From contig NZ_JAPIVG010000001.1 of the NCBI RefSeq assembly GCF_026240095.1, forward strand, positions 1 to 64,000: a DNA stretch of 64,000 nucleotides, given 5' to 3'. A program made the position numbers and the translations under genes. The DNA is from Pedobacter sandarakinus (GTDB lineage Bacteria; Bacteroidota; Bacteroidia; Sphingobacteriales; Sphingobacteriaceae). The notes below the pieces were generated by a model. It did not search any database and was not told the DNA's origin. It saw nothing but the letters and a program-made list of their open reading frames with translations. This document shows, piece after piece, positions 1-9,073 of this stretch (positions are counted from its first letter, which is position 1; each line of letters begins with the position of its first letter).

Positions 1-62
1 AAAAGCATTGCGGGTGTAACTAATTTAAACCCGAATGGTGCGGAAATACTTTTTGTGGCACT

Positions 63-92
63 AAAAAAGCCCAGGCATTTTCGTGCCTGGGC
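63..92 (-). terminator. Rho-independent terminator of the APC permease
   Basis: A perfect 9-bp stem (GCCCAGGCA at 69-77 with TGCCTGGGC at 84-92, loop TTTTCG). Read on the minus strand it is followed by six U residues (63-68). It lies about 90 bases past the stop of the minus-strand permease. Bases 1-62 contain no gene I can support. Confidence 0.85.
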
Positions 93-183
93 GGTTAGTT
101 TTTTACTGCCTTTAACAAAAAGATTGCAGCGAATGCGGGACTTCTGCAACAAAAGCACCACCGCAACTGATTTTCTGATGTTA

Positions 184-1605
184 TTAATCTTCTACTTCTT
201 TTGGTTTGGAAAGATAATATATAGGTATGCCAATGAGCATGATGCCTACCCCCCAACCGCAGGTGCTGGTTTTGAATACTAACAACCCGACACAAATTGC
301 CAATGCTACCAGGATGTAAAAGGCTGGCAAAATGGGGTATCCGAATGCTTTGTAGGGTCTCTCTGCATTAGGCATTTTTTTACGCAAAATGAAAATGCCG
401 TAGATGGTGAGGATGTAAAAAATCATTACGATAATGATTACAAAATCTAACAAATCGCCATATTTTCCGGTTAAGCAAAGTGCAGAAGCCCAAAAGCATT
501 GCACCCAAAGTGCCCAACTAGGTACGCTTGCTTTGTTTAGAACAGCGGCTTTCCTAAAGAATAAACCGTCTTTTGCCATGGTATAATATACTCTTGCCCC
601 TGCCATAATTAGACCATTATTACAGGCAAAAGTCGAAACCATGATCATAACGGCTATAATATATGTGCCAATACTACCAAAAATTGGTTGTGCAGCAGCA
701 ACGGCTACTCTATCGTCTGCCGCAGTGGCAATTTCCTGAATTGGCAATACCGCCAAATACATTAGGTTAGCCAAGATATAGATTACACTAACGATGAAAG
801 TTCCCAAGAAGAGGCTTAGGCCTACATTACGTTCGGGATTTCTAATTTCACCGGCAATGAACGTTACGCCATTCCATGCGTCGCTACTAAAAAGAGAACC
901 AACCATGGCTGCAGCAATACCCGATAAGAGTGCTTTGCCTGCAACGGCAGTCCACTCGCCTGTAGCGGTATCGAAATTTCTGGTAGACCAGGCATCTGCC
1001 CAATTGGCATTCCAGATTTCTGCATTCGCAGCAAGGGAGAAACCGAAGATAATTAACCCAAAAAGGGAAAGAATTTTAATGATGGTTAAAATGGTTTGTA
1101 GAATTTTACTGTCTTTTACGCCTTTGCTATTAATATAGGTTAATAGTATAATGGTTGCAATAGAAACCAGTTGTGCTGCGTTTAACTTAAAGCTGCCGCC
1201 ATCGTACAAAATATTTTTATCGCTGAGTGGTGCATATAAATAAGCGGCGAATTTGGAGAACGCTACACCTACCGCAGCAATTGTACCAGTTTGAATTACA
1301 GCAAAGAAACTCCATCCATACAAGAATGCAATTAGTTTATTATAAGCTTCTTTAAGGTATACATATTGCCCACCAGCTTTAGGAAACATAGCGCTTAATT
1401 CCCCGTAACTTACTGCAGCAATTATAGTTACCACAGCGGTGAGTGCCCAGATTAAAATAAGCCAGCCAGCGGAACCTACCTGCCTGGTAATGTCTGCGCT
1501 AACAATAAATATGCCTGAGCCAATCATTGAGCCCACAACAAGCATTGTACCATCAAAAAGGCCAAGCGCTCTTTTGAACGTTTGGTCCTGAGGTTCCTTC
1601 TCCAT
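184..1605 (-). CDS. APC-superfamily amino acid permease (LAT/SteT-like)
   Basis: A 473-residue inner-membrane protein with about 12 hydrophobic segments. The first segment carries GSMIGSGIF (about residues 26-34), the glycine-rich unwound substrate-binding motif of APC transporters. The following loop region with YGELSAMFPKAGGQYVYL resembles the LAT/SteT exchanger branch. By family it exchanges or takes up amino acids by a secondary mechanism; the substrate cannot be read from sequence. It is monocistronic with its own terminator downstream and is divergent from the pyrophosphatase gene. The start is the ATG at 1605, directly before the cytoplasmic MEKEPQDQTF segment. Family is secure, substrate unknown. 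Confidence 0.88.
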   Translation of the reverse strand: MEKEPQDQTFKRALGLFDGTMLVVGSMIGSGIFIVSADITRQVGSAGWLILIWALTAVVTIIAAVSYGELSAMFPKAGGQYVYLKEAYNKLIAFLYGWSFFAVIQTGTIAAVGVAFSKFAAYLYAPLSDKNILYDGGSFKLNAAQLVSIATIILLTYINSKGVKDSKILQTILTIIKILSLFGLIIFGFSLAANAEIWNANWADAWSTRNFDTATGEWTAVAGKALLSGIAAAMVGSLFSSDAWNGVTFIAGEIRNPERNVGLSLFLGTFIVSVIYILANLMYLAVLPIQEIATAADDRVAVAAAQPIFGSIGTYIIAVMIMVSTFACNNGLIMAGARVYYTMAKDGLFFRKAAVLNKASVPSWALWVQCFWASALCLTGKYGDLLDFVIIIVMIFYILTIYGIFILRKKMPNAERPYKAFGYPILPAFYILVALAICVGLLVFKTSTCGWGVGIMLIGIPIYYLSKPKEVED

Positions 1606-1843
1606 AAATTAAGTTTAGTTTGTGGCTAATTTATTTAAAAAAAATAAAAAGCCACTTGTAATGTTGTATTATTTTGGTGTTATAGAAATTAAATTATGTG
1701 AGCAAGCTAAATATTTAACCACAAGGCAATAAAATTATTATATTGCTAGACTATAAAGCAATTTTTTTAGAAACCTATGTTCTAATGTGAATGAGCGTAA
1801 CAAAAGAGCATATTAAACAAAAACCAATAACCAAATATTAACT

Positions 1844-4090
1844 ATGGATTTTTTACAAAACAATTTAATTTACTGTATCCCGGCATTAGGCCTAGTTGGG
1901 ATAATTGTTATGCTGATTAAAAGTGCCTGGGTAAATAAGCAAGATGCGGGAGACAAGAACATGCAGGAACTTGCTGGATACATTGCAGATGGCGCAATGG
2001 CTTTTCTTAAAGCAGAATGGAGAGTGCTTAGCATTTTTGCAGTTTTTACAGCAGGGTTGCTGGCGTATTCTGGCTCTATCACTGAAATTAAAGGTGTGGC
2101 GATGCACTCAAGCTGGATTATTTCGATATCGTTTATAATTGGTGCTGTGTTTTCTGCAACTGCAGGGTACATCGGAATGAAATCGGCTACTAAAGCCAAT
2201 GTTAGAACTACACAAGCGGCAAGAACCAGTTTAAAGCAAGCCTTAAAAGTATCGTTTACGGGGGGCACTGTGATGGGTCTCGGTGTTGCAGGACTTGCGG
2301 TGCTTGGCCTAGGAAGCTTGTTCATTGTTTTTCTACAAATATTTAATGTAACCAATGCTAATAGCGTAGAGATGCGCACCGCTATTGAAGTACTAACCGG
2401 CTTTTCATTAGGTGCTGAGTCGATTGCTTTATTTGCAAGAGTAGGTGGCGGAATCTACACTAAAGCTGCAGATGTTGGTGCCGACTTAGTGGGTAAGGTT
2501 GAAGCGGGAATACCTGAAGATGACGTTCGCAATCCTGCAACTATTGCTGATAATGTAGGTGATAACGTTGGTGATGTAGCTGGAATGGGTGCCGATTTAT
2601 TTGGGTCTTATGTAGCAACGATTTTAGCAACGATGGTATTGGGACAGGAAATTACGGTTACCGATAAATTTGGCGGCATGTCGCCAATTTTGTTACCCAT
2701 GGTAATATGCGGTTTAGGGATCATCTTTTCGATTATAGGAACTTGGTTTGTAACAATAAAAGATGAGAAGTCTAATGTGCAAAATGCATTAAATTTCGGC
2801 AATTGGTCTTCTATTGTAATAACAGCTGTTGCATCTTTCTTTATAGTGAGATGGATGCTACCTGAAACATTAAACCTTCGCGGCTATGAATTCTCGAGCA
2901 TCAATGTGTTCTATGCTATTATTGTAGGGTTAGTGGTAGGAACGATTATGAGTGTTGTGACAGAATATTTTACTGCTATGGGCAAAGGACCTGTTAATTC
3001 GATTATTCAGCAATCATCAACCGGGCATGCCACAAATATAATTGCAGGCTTGTCTGTGGGAATGAAGTCTACAGTGATCCCTATTTTAGTTTTGGCTGGA
3101 GGAATTATGCTTTCTTATCATTTAGCAGGACTATACGGAGTGGCCATTGCAGCTGCAGGAATGATGGCTACTACTGCAATGCAGTTAGCAATTGATGCAT
3201 TTGGACCAATTGCCGATAATGCTGGAGGGATTGCAGAAATGAGTCAATTGCCACCTGAAGTACGTGAACGTACAGATAATTTAGATGCTGTAGGGAACAC
3301 TACCGCTGCTACAGGAAAGGGCTTTGCGATTGCATCTGCTGCATTAACATCTTTAGCTTTATTTGCTGCCTTTGTTGGTATAGCGGGCATTACAGCCATC
3401 GACATTTATAAGGCACCAGTATTGGCTGGTTTATTTGTTGGCGGAATGATTCCTTTTATATTCTCGGCCTTATGTATACAGGCGGTGGGGAAAGCAGCCA
3501 TGGATATGGTGCAGGAAGTTCGCAGGCAGTTTAGAGAAATACCAGGAATTATGGAATACAAGGCTAAGCCAGAATACGAAAAATGTGTGGCTATTTCTAC
3601 TAAAGCATCTATTCGTGAGATGATGATGCCGGGGGCGATTGCTTTGATCACACCGATTATTGTCGGTTTTACTTTTGGTCCTGAAGTTTTAGGCGGGTTG
3701 CTAGCTGGGGTAACTGTGACAGGCGTTTTGATGGGCATTTTTCAGAGTAATGCAGGTGGAGCCTGGGATAATGCTAAAAAATCTTTTGAACAGGGGGTGA
3801 TGATTAATGGCGAGATGTTCTACAAAAAATCCGAACCACATAAGGCATCTGTTACAGGGGACACCGTTGGAGATCCCTTTAAAGATACCTCTGGACCATC
3901 AATGAACATTTTAATCAAGTTAATGTCTATCGTTTCTTTAGTTATTGCTCCATATATCGCTGTAAAGGCAGAGGCTACAATTGACAGGCAAGAAATTCGC
4001 AAAGAAATAAGGGTAGAACAAAAAACTGATGCTTCTGGGCGTATGTTTACAGATACTTTGGTGAATGAAACAGACACATTGAATAGATAA
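1844..4090 (+). CDS. hppA: Membrane-bound K+-dependent pyrophosphatase, ion pumping
   Basis: A 748-residue polytopic enzyme that couples pyrophosphate hydrolysis to ion transport across the inner membrane. The diagnostic block [18 protein letters not shown] and the acidic [17 protein letters not shown] motif for Mg-PPi binding are intact, as is a second acidic cluster ([16 protein letters not shown]). [10 protein letters not shown] has Ala488 and Gly491, where K+-independent enzymes have Lys and Thr, so it should need K+. The sequence after [10 protein letters not shown] has no glutamate at the usual gate positions of helix 6, while GAES in helix 5 carries Glu192. From memory, that arrangement is typical of Flavobacterium-type proton pumps. 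There is a charged C-terminal tail of about 45 residues. Monocistronic, with a terminator directly downstream. Confidence 0.95.
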   Translation: MDFLQNNLIYCIPALGLVGIIVMLIKSAWVNKQDAGDKNMQELAGYIADGAMAFLKAEWRVLSIFAVFTAGLLAYSGSITEIKGVAMHSSWIISISFIIGAVFSATAGYIGMKSATKANVRTTQAARTSLKQALKVSFTGGTVMGLGVAGLAVLGLGSLFIVFLQIFNVTNANSVEMRTAIEVLTGFSLGAESIALFARVGGGIYTKAADVGADLVGKVEAGIPEDDVRNPATIADNVGDNVGDVAGMGADLFGSYVATILATMVLGQEITVTDKFGGMSPILLPMVICGLGIIFSIIGTWFVTIKDEKSNVQNALNFGNWSSIVITAVASFFIVRWMLPETLNLRGYEFSSINVFYAIIVGLVVGTIMSVVTEYFTAMGKGPVNSIIQQSSTGHATNIIAGLSVGMKSTVIPILVLAGGIMLSYHLAGLYGVAIAAAGMMATTAMQLAIDAFGPIADNAGGIAEMSQLPPEVRERTDNLDAVGNTTAATGKGFAIASAALTSLALFAAFVGIAGITAIDIYKAPVLAGLFVGGMIPFIFSALCIQAVGKAAMDMVQEVRRQFREIPGIMEYKAKPEYEKCVAISTKASIREMMMPGAIALITPIIVGFTFGPEVLGGLLAGVTVTGVLMGIFQSNAGGAWDNAKKSFEQGVMINGEMFYKKSEPHKASVTGDTVGDPFKDTSGPSMNILIKLMSIVSLVIAPYIAVKAEATIDRQEIRKEIRVEQKTDASGRMFTDTLVNETDTLNR

Positions 4091-4118
4091 CTGTAAAAAC
4101 ATAGATATAATAGTATTG

Positions 4119-4153
4119 AAAAAGGGATTTTGTAAACATCCCTTTTTCTTTTT
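4119..4153 (+). terminator. Terminator of hppA
   Basis: A 10-bp stem AAAAAGGGAT (4119-4128) with ATCCCTTTTT (4138-4147), loop of 9, followed by a T-rich tail to 4153. It lies 28 bases after the pyrophosphatase stop codon. Confidence 0.85.
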
Positions 4154-4220
4154 GGTAATTTTTAATTAGGTTTACCGCTTATTATCATAAAAATCAACAA
4201 ACAAAAAGACTAAACGAATT

Positions 4221-5678
4221 ATGAATCTAAAAAAGCCTATTGATGTGCTTATAGCAGAATCTGCTGAAAGTGGAGAAGGAACGCTCAAACGTACATTAAG
4301 TAGCACGAGTCTTGTGGCTCTGGGTATCGGAGCTATTATTGGTGCCGGTTTATTCTCATTGACAGGTATTGCAGCTGCCGACCATGCAGGCCCGGCGGTA
4401 ACGTTATCATTTGTGTTAGCGGCCGTAGGTTGTGCGTTTGCGGGATTGTGTTACGCTGAGTTTGCTTCGATGATACCTGTTGCAGGAAGTGCTTATACAT
4501 ATTCTTATGCAACCATGGGTGAATTTATGGCTTGGGTAATAGGATGGGATTTAGTATTAGAGTACGCACTTGGTGCTGCCACCGTTGGGGTTTCCTGGTC
4601 GGGATATTTCAATAAATTACTTCATGAATTTGGCATGGAAATGCCGCTCTTTTTATCGAAATCTTTCGCTGAAGTGGATGGCGGTGGTATAAACCTGCCA
4701 GCAGTTGTGATTGTTTCACTATTGTCGTTAATGTTAATACGCGGAACAAAAGAATCTGCAAGTCTTAATAATATTTTAGTAATTGTAAAGGTTGCCGTAG
4801 TAATTCTTTTTATTGCATTGGGATGGAAATTTATAAACCCAGCCAACCATACACCTTATATACCTGCAAACACCGGTGTTAAAGGTGAGTTTGGTATTTC
4901 AGGTATTGCAGCGGGAGCTGCCTTAGTTTTCTTCGCATTTATCGGCTTCGATGCCGTTTCTACCGCTGCACAGGAAGCTAAAAACCCACAAAAGGGAATG
5001 CCAATTGGTATTTTAGGATCACTTGTTGTGTGTACAATATTATATGTTTTGTTTGCCCATGTGATGACTGGCTTAGTGCCCTTTTCAGTATTTAAAGGTG
5101 ATGCATCTCCGGCCGCTACCGCGTTCAAAGTAACTGGCTATACCTGGTTGCAGATGGGATTAATCATTGCTATTTTGGCGGGATATACTTCGGTAATTCT
5201 TGTAATGCTTATGGGTCAATCGAGGGTTTTTTATACGATGTCTAAAGACGGCTTATTACCAAAATTCTTCAGTGATATTCACTCTTCTTTCAGAACTCCT
5301 TTCAAAACCAACTTATTTTTCATGGTTTTCGTAAGTATTTTTGCGGGATTTGTACCTGTTACGGATTTAGGCCACATGGTGTCAATTGGTACGTTATTCG
5401 CCTTCTCTTTAGTATGTATTGGCGTTATGTTACTTCGCAAAACTGATCCGGATAGACCAAGACCATTCAAAACACCATTGGTTCCATTTGTTCCAATTAT
5501 GGGCGTAGTTGTTTGCGTGTATTTAATGTCTTCATTACCGATAGAAGCATGGATAAGGTTGGCGATATGGATGGGATTAGGCGTTGCTATCTATTACTTT
5601 TATGGCAAAAAGCATTCTGTTTTAAGAAACAAGGGGAAGGTTGTAGAACCAGTAGATCCGCCAAGACCTAAATTATAA
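4221..5678 (+). CDS. APC-superfamily amino acid permease (CAT/YfnA-like)
   Basis: A 485-residue inner-membrane transporter with about 12 membrane segments. LGIGAIIGAGLFSLTG in the first helix is the APC substrate-binding glycine motif, and YAEFASMIPVAGSAYTYSY follows in helices 2-3, the pattern of cationic amino acid transporter (CAT/YfnA) relatives. The late segment AFIGFDAVSTAAQEAKNPQKGMP is also characteristic of this branch. By family it imports amino acids; the substrate cannot be assigned. It is closely related in sequence to the larger permease at 34501-36447. A terminator follows within 20 bases, so it is probably transcribed alone. Confidence 0.88.
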   Translation: MNLKKPIDVLIAESAESGEGTLKRTLSSTSLVALGIGAIIGAGLFSLTGIAAADHAGPAVTLSFVLAAVGCAFAGLCYAEFASMIPVAGSAYTYSYATMGEFMAWVIGWDLVLEYALGAATVGVSWSGYFNKLLHEFGMEMPLFLSKSFAEVDGGGINLPAVVIVSLLSLMLIRGTKESASLNNILVIVKVAVVILFIALGWKFINPANHTPYIPANTGVKGEFGISGIAAGAALVFFAFIGFDAVSTAAQEAKNPQKGMPIGILGSLVVCTILYVLFAHVMTGLVPFSVFKGDASPAATAFKVTGYTWLQMGLIIAILAGYTSVILVMLMGQSRVFYTMSKDGLLPKFFSDIHSSFRTPFKTNLFFMVFVSIFAGFVPVTDLGHMVSIGTLFAFSLVCIGVMLLRKTDPDRPRPFKTPLVPFVPIMGVVVCVYLMSSLPIEAWIRLAIWMGLGVAIYYFYGKKHSVLRNKGKVVEPVDPPRPKL

Positions 5679-5697
5679 AGTTTCGAAAACTATTTCA

Positions 5698-5724
5698 AGC
5701 CCCGACTAAATCGGGGCTTTTTTT
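5698..5724 (+). terminator. Terminator of the CAT-like permease
   Basis: A perfect 8-bp stem AGCCCCGA (5698-5705) with TCGGGGCT (5711-5718), a 5-base loop and a run of seven T. Confidence 0.93.
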
Positions 5725-5747
5725 ATGTTAAATAATTGTTAATAAAT

Positions 5748-5755
5748 TATCTTTG
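5748..5755 (+). promoter_or_regulatory. -7 promoter element of the porin gene
   Basis: TATCTTTG matches the Bacteroidota -7 consensus TAnnTTTG. No good TTG lies at the expected distance upstream. Transcription would start near 5762, leaving a leader of about 10 bases. The promoter overlaps a TTG that would otherwise extend the ORF, which argues for the ATG at 5771. TTTGCGG-AAAA-CCGCAAA (5752-5769) forms a perfect inverted repeat over the start region. Confidence 0.55.
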
Positions 5756-5770
5756 CGGAAAACCGCAAAT

Positions 5771-7105
5771 ATGAATCTGCAATTAATATCTATTAAATTA
5801 AAACTCCTGCTTCCGGCAATTGCTATTATAATGATATCTAGCCAGGCATTTGCACAGCGAACAATTAATGATGTAATGGATTCGACTACGGTGAACCATT
5901 TGCTAATTATCTCAAAAAAGTATGGGTCTTTGTCGTTTAGTGGTTATATGCAACCTCAATTTCAGGCTGCGCAAAGTAATGGTACATTAGCAGAATATCA
6001 AGGAGGAAATTTCGGGGAGTTTACCAATAACCGGTTTCGATTAAGAAGAGGAAGATTACGTGCAGACTATATGATGCTTACTGAAGACGGAGCACCGTCT
6101 ACCTACTTTGTATTGCAGTTTGATGGCACAGAACAAGGCGTTAATATCAGGGATTTTTGGGGGAGATATTATGAAAACAAATGGAAGATTTTAGCCGTTA
6201 CGCTGGGCCTATCTGGGCGTCCATTTGGAAACGAGCTACAGCTATCATCATCTGTGAGGGAAGCTCCAGAGCGGGGGCGCATGTCGCAAATCTTAATGAA
6301 AACCGAACGCGATTTAGGTGTTACTTTTACCTTCAATCCTAGATGGAAAGATGCCAAACTGAAAAACATTGTTTTTGATTTGGGCATATACAATGGCCAA
6401 GGCTTGGCAGGCCCGGCTGAATTTGACAACAGTAAAGACGTAATCTTGCGGTTGAGTCATAAACCCTATGTAGTTAAAGGCTTACCGTTTTCTGTTGCCG
6501 GAGGAATTAGCACCTTGCAAGGTGGTCTTAATCACCGGCTGCCGGTTAGTTACAAAATGGAGCAAGTAGACCAGCTCTGGAAGATGGTTAAGGATTCATC
6601 GTCGAGTACCATAAATAAAGTTGCGCCCAGGAGATATTACGGAGCGGATATTCAATTCGCTACCACAACCGAAAGTTGGAAATCTGAACTGAGAGCAGAG
6701 TTAATAAGCGGTTTACAAACGGGAACATCAACAACATCTACCACACCAGGTTCTTACCCGGTAGACAATAAAGCAATTGCACTACCCTATTATACCCGGA
6801 ATTTTAGTGGTGCATATATTACTTTTGTACAAACCTTAAATAGCACAGATAATCAAATTATCTTAAAATATGATTATTACGATCCAAATACGAAGGTTAA
6901 AGGCTTTGCTGTGAATAGTCAAGGATTATCTGCCGCAGATGTTCGGTTCGATACGTTTGGTTTTGGATTTCTTCATCATTTTAATCCGCATTTTAAAGCG
7001 GTCTTGTATTATGACGTGATTAGAAATGAGGCTACTCAAATTCCTGACTATACATCAGATCGTAAAGACAATATTTTCACCCTAAGAACACAATTCTATT
7101 TCTAA
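5771..7105 (+). CDS. Outer-membrane porin, phosphate-selective porin O/P-like
   Basis: A 444-residue protein with a signal peptide ending in SSQAFAQ (about residue 29), followed by a beta-strand-rich domain. Features of the OprP/OprO-like family include an arginine-rich early strand (NNRFRLRRGRLRADY), alternating aromatic and polar strands, and a C-terminal strand ending in aromatic residues (TLRTQFYF). It should form a trimeric or monomeric channel in the outer membrane. Solute selectivity cannot be inferred and no phosphate gene lies beside it. The ATG at 5771 is chosen over an in-frame TTG at 5753 because that TTG is part of the promoter element and MNLQL leads straight into the signal peptide. 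Confidence 0.75.
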   Translation: MNLQLISIKLKLLLPAIAIIMISSQAFAQRTINDVMDSTTVNHLLIISKKYGSLSFSGYMQPQFQAAQSNGTLAEYQGGNFGEFTNNRFRLRRGRLRADYMMLTEDGAPSTYFVLQFDGTEQGVNIRDFWGRYYENKWKILAVTLGLSGRPFGNELQLSSSVREAPERGRMSQILMKTERDLGVTFTFNPRWKDAKLKNIVFDLGIYNGQGLAGPAEFDNSKDVILRLSHKPYVVKGLPFSVAGGISTLQGGLNHRLPVSYKMEQVDQLWKMVKDSSSSTINKVAPRRYYGADIQFATTTESWKSELRAELISGLQTGTSTTSTTPGSYPVDNKAIALPYYTRNFSGAYITFVQTLNSTDNQIILKYDYYDPNTKVKGFAVNSQGLSAADVRFDTFGFGFLHHFNPHFKAVLYYDVIRNEATQIPDYTSDRKDNIFTLRTQFYF

Positions 7106-7142
7106 TATTAATTTCTAACCAAAGGTTTTAAACAATTTGCGC

Positions 7143-7150
7143 TACCTTTG
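7143..7150 (+). promoter_or_regulatory. -7 promoter element of the MarC gene
   Basis: TACCTTTG matches TAnnTTTG exactly and lies 16 bases before the ATG at 7167. No clear TTG box is seen upstream. Confidence 0.5.
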
Positions 7151-7166
7151 CCACAAATTGTTCCGT

Positions 7167-7748
7167 ATGAAACTTGATTTTATGAAATTCGATTTTAACC
7201 AAATCTTAACCACAACGATGGTTATTTTTGCTATAATCGATATCCTGGGCTCCATACCCGTTGTGATTCAACTGCGGAAAAAAGCTGGCCATATCGAATC
7301 TGAAAAAGCCTCAATAGTAGCCACCGGACTTATGATCTTGTTTCTATTTCTAGGTGAATCGCTATTGAAAGTAATCGGCTTAGATGTAGAATCTTTTGCC
7401 ATCGCCGGATCTTTTGTAATATTTTTTATTGCGATGGAGATGGTTTTAGGCCTAACCATTTTTAAAGAAGAAGCACCGGAAACCGTTTCAATTGTTCCGC
7501 TGGCCTTTCCTTTAATAGCCGGAGCGGGTACCATGACAACGCTACTATCATTAAAAACGGAATATCAAACCCAAAATATTTTAGTAGGCATAGTACTTAA
7601 TATGCTTTTCGTTTATTTTGTACTAAAAAATACGGAACGACTGGAAAGATTGTTTGGCAAAACCGGATTAAACATTCTACGCAAAGCATTTGGTGTAATC
7701 TTACTGGCAATTGCGATAAAATTATTTAGAAACAATACCGGATTGTGA
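7167..7748 (+). CDS. MarC-family integral membrane protein
   Basis: A 193-residue protein with six hydrophobic segments. It opens with FNQILTTTMVIFAIIDILGSIPVVIQL, close to the consensus first helix of the MarC/YhgN/YchE family, and has the internal segment FPLIAGAGTMTTLL, the conserved proline/glycine stretch of that family. Function is not established; some members have been called NAAT amino acid transporters, and an antibiotic-resistance role for MarC itself was withdrawn. Starts possible at 7167 or 7182; 7167 is given because both lie downstream of the promoter and the first is slightly better spaced. The in-frame TTG at 7137 lies upstream of the predicted transcription start. Confidence 0.85.
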   Translation: MKLDFMKFDFNQILTTTMVIFAIIDILGSIPVVIQLRKKAGHIESEKASIVATGLMILFLFLGESLLKVIGLDVESFAIAGSFVIFFIAMEMVLGLTIFKEEAPETVSIVPLAFPLIAGAGTMTTLLSLKTEYQTQNILVGIVLNMLFVYFVLKNTERLERLFGKTGLNILRKAFGVILLAIAIKLFRNNTGL

Positions 7749-7794
7749 TGTAACATTGCCAGATTGCCAGCATCTAAACAGCAAAGCAACTGAA

Positions 7795-7902
7795 ATGAAA
7801 AGCTTTGAAGACTATACATTAGTTATCGGTGGGCTTGCAGTTTTGATTGAGGCCGCTAAATACCTCAAAAAGAAAATAAGGGCTTGGTATGGCCATGCTT
7901 AA
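7795..7902 (+). CDS. Candidate 35-residue single-pass membrane protein
   Basis: An ATG at 7795 opens a 35-codon frame reading MKSFEDYTLVIGGLAVLIEA then a basic tail with KYLKKKIRAW. One hydrophobic helix (about residues 8-21) followed by lysines suggests a small inner-membrane protein. The stop overlaps the 3' end of the opposing methyltransferase gene by 4 bases. No promoter or homologue is recognised; it could be cotranscribed with the MarC gene 46 bases upstream. It may be chance. Confidence 0.3.
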   Translation: MKSFEDYTLVIGGLAVLIEAAKYLKKKIRAWYGHA

Positions 7903-9059
7903 TTCATTATCAGTCTGGCAACAAACATGGTATCAGCCCGGTGTTCATAACCTTTTACAACTTCCATTTTTTCCAGGGTCAAGGGCAAATGTTGTAAAAG
8001 GTGCACCACAACCTGTTCATTTTCCTGGGCAAATGCCGAGCATGTGATATAGATTAACGGCTTTCCGGGTTTCAGGTATTTGCAAACATTTGTGGCTATA
8101 GCCTTCTGAATACTTGCAAAATATTCGATCTTAGTTTCATCAAAGAATGTGAGCATTTCTGGAGTCCTACCCCAGGTTCCCGAACCCGTACAGGGTGCAT
8201 CTAAAATAATCCCATCGAACTGGTAATGATGCAATATTTGATCGTTGTTTTTTAAAAGATCTAATTCTTTTTTATGGTACTTCCTAATGCCCGCCAAGCG
8301 AAACCGTTCATCTAAGTTTTGTAACACACTTTCACGTAAATCGGTGACCAAGAGCTCAATATTGGATTCTAGGCTATTTAAAAGCAAGGACTTGCCACCA
8401 GAGGCAGCACAGGCATCCCACCATTTATCCCATTTTTGTGGTTTGAAATATGTTCCGGTAAATTGAGAAGAGAGATCCTGAACTTGGTAAGTACCATCTT
8501 TTAAGATCGATTCTAACTTTGTACCATTGGGAAGGGCTAGCGCGGTATCCGTAAGTGCCCGAGCATCAATTTCTGCATGGCTTAATTGTTGCAAAGCTTC
8601 GTCTTTGATGCCTGGCATTACCCGTATAAATAAATCAGGCTGAGCAAAAAAAGAAGCATTAAATGTTTCCTTATGGATACTTTCGGAAAGATAAGATTGG
8701 AATGGATAAATATCTTCAAACCGAAAATCGGGATAACGTTCAGTGATCAACTCGATTTTACGATGTAGTGGTAATAAGATTTTATCAGACCAATCGGGAT
8801 AGAACGCTGCTACAATCGGGCTTAAGGTATCGTGGCAGAGGAAATCTGCAATACATAGTCGTTCGTTACTATCCAAATTTTTTAGTGCCGTTCCGAGCCG
8901 AAAGAAACTATAAAGATGACGGGTTGCCCATCTCCTATCTGCCGACCCCATTTGCTTATTTTGCTTGAAGTAAGTAGGAAGGAAGCGATGCAAAGGCAAT
9001 TTACCATCGTAAGCGTCTGCAATTAGTTCGAATGCCCTGAGTTGGTGAGTTGCTTTCAT
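7899..9059 (-). CDS. RsmB/NOP-family RNA 5-methylcytosine methyltransferase
   Basis: A 386-residue enzyme, somewhat shorter than E. coli RsmB. It has an N-terminal helical region, then a Rossmann methyltransferase fold. The SAM-binding motif is WDACAASGGKSLLL, in the DxCAAPGGK position with Ser replacing Pro. LDAPCTGSGTWGRTPE carries the PC cysteine, and ITCSAFAQENEQVV carries the TC cysteine that acts as nucleophile in the NOL1/NOP2/Sun family. It therefore most likely methylates C5 of a cytosine in rRNA. The target base is not predictable. It ends a minus-strand cluster, 14 bases after the lipoprotein gene. Confidence 0.88.
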   Translation of the reverse strand: MKATHQLRAFELIADAYDGKLPLHRFLPTYFKQNKQMGSADRRWATRHLYSFFRLGTALKNLDSNERLCIADFLCHDTLSPIVAAFYPDWSDKILLPLHRKIELITERYPDFRFEDIYPFQSYLSESIHKETFNASFFAQPDLFIRVMPGIKDEALQQLSHAEIDARALTDTALALPNGTKLESILKDGTYQVQDLSSQFTGTYFKPQKWDKWWDACAASGGKSLLLNSLESNIELLVTDLRESVLQNLDERFRLAGIRKYHKKELDLLKNNDQILHHYQFDGIILDAPCTGSGTWGRTPEMLTFFDETKIEYFASIQKAIATNVCKYLKPGKPLIYITCSAFAQENEQVVVHLLQHLPLTLEKMEVVKGYEHRADTMFVARLIMN

Positions 9060-9073
9060 ATTATAAACGGCAA

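Noticed and set aside
55-282. 75-codon plus-strand ORF across the first terminator
   Set aside because: It runs through a terminator and the 3' end of the permease on the other strand, and its product has no family character.
794-1138. 114-codon ORF opposite the first permease, and similar long antisense frames
   Set aside because: They mirror a conserved gene on the other strand and their products have no family character.
5753-5770. TTG start upstream of the porin gene
   Set aside because: The TTG is part of the promoter element TATCTTTG. The same applies to TTG codons before guaA, and the TTG before the MarC gene lies upstream of its predicted transcription start.
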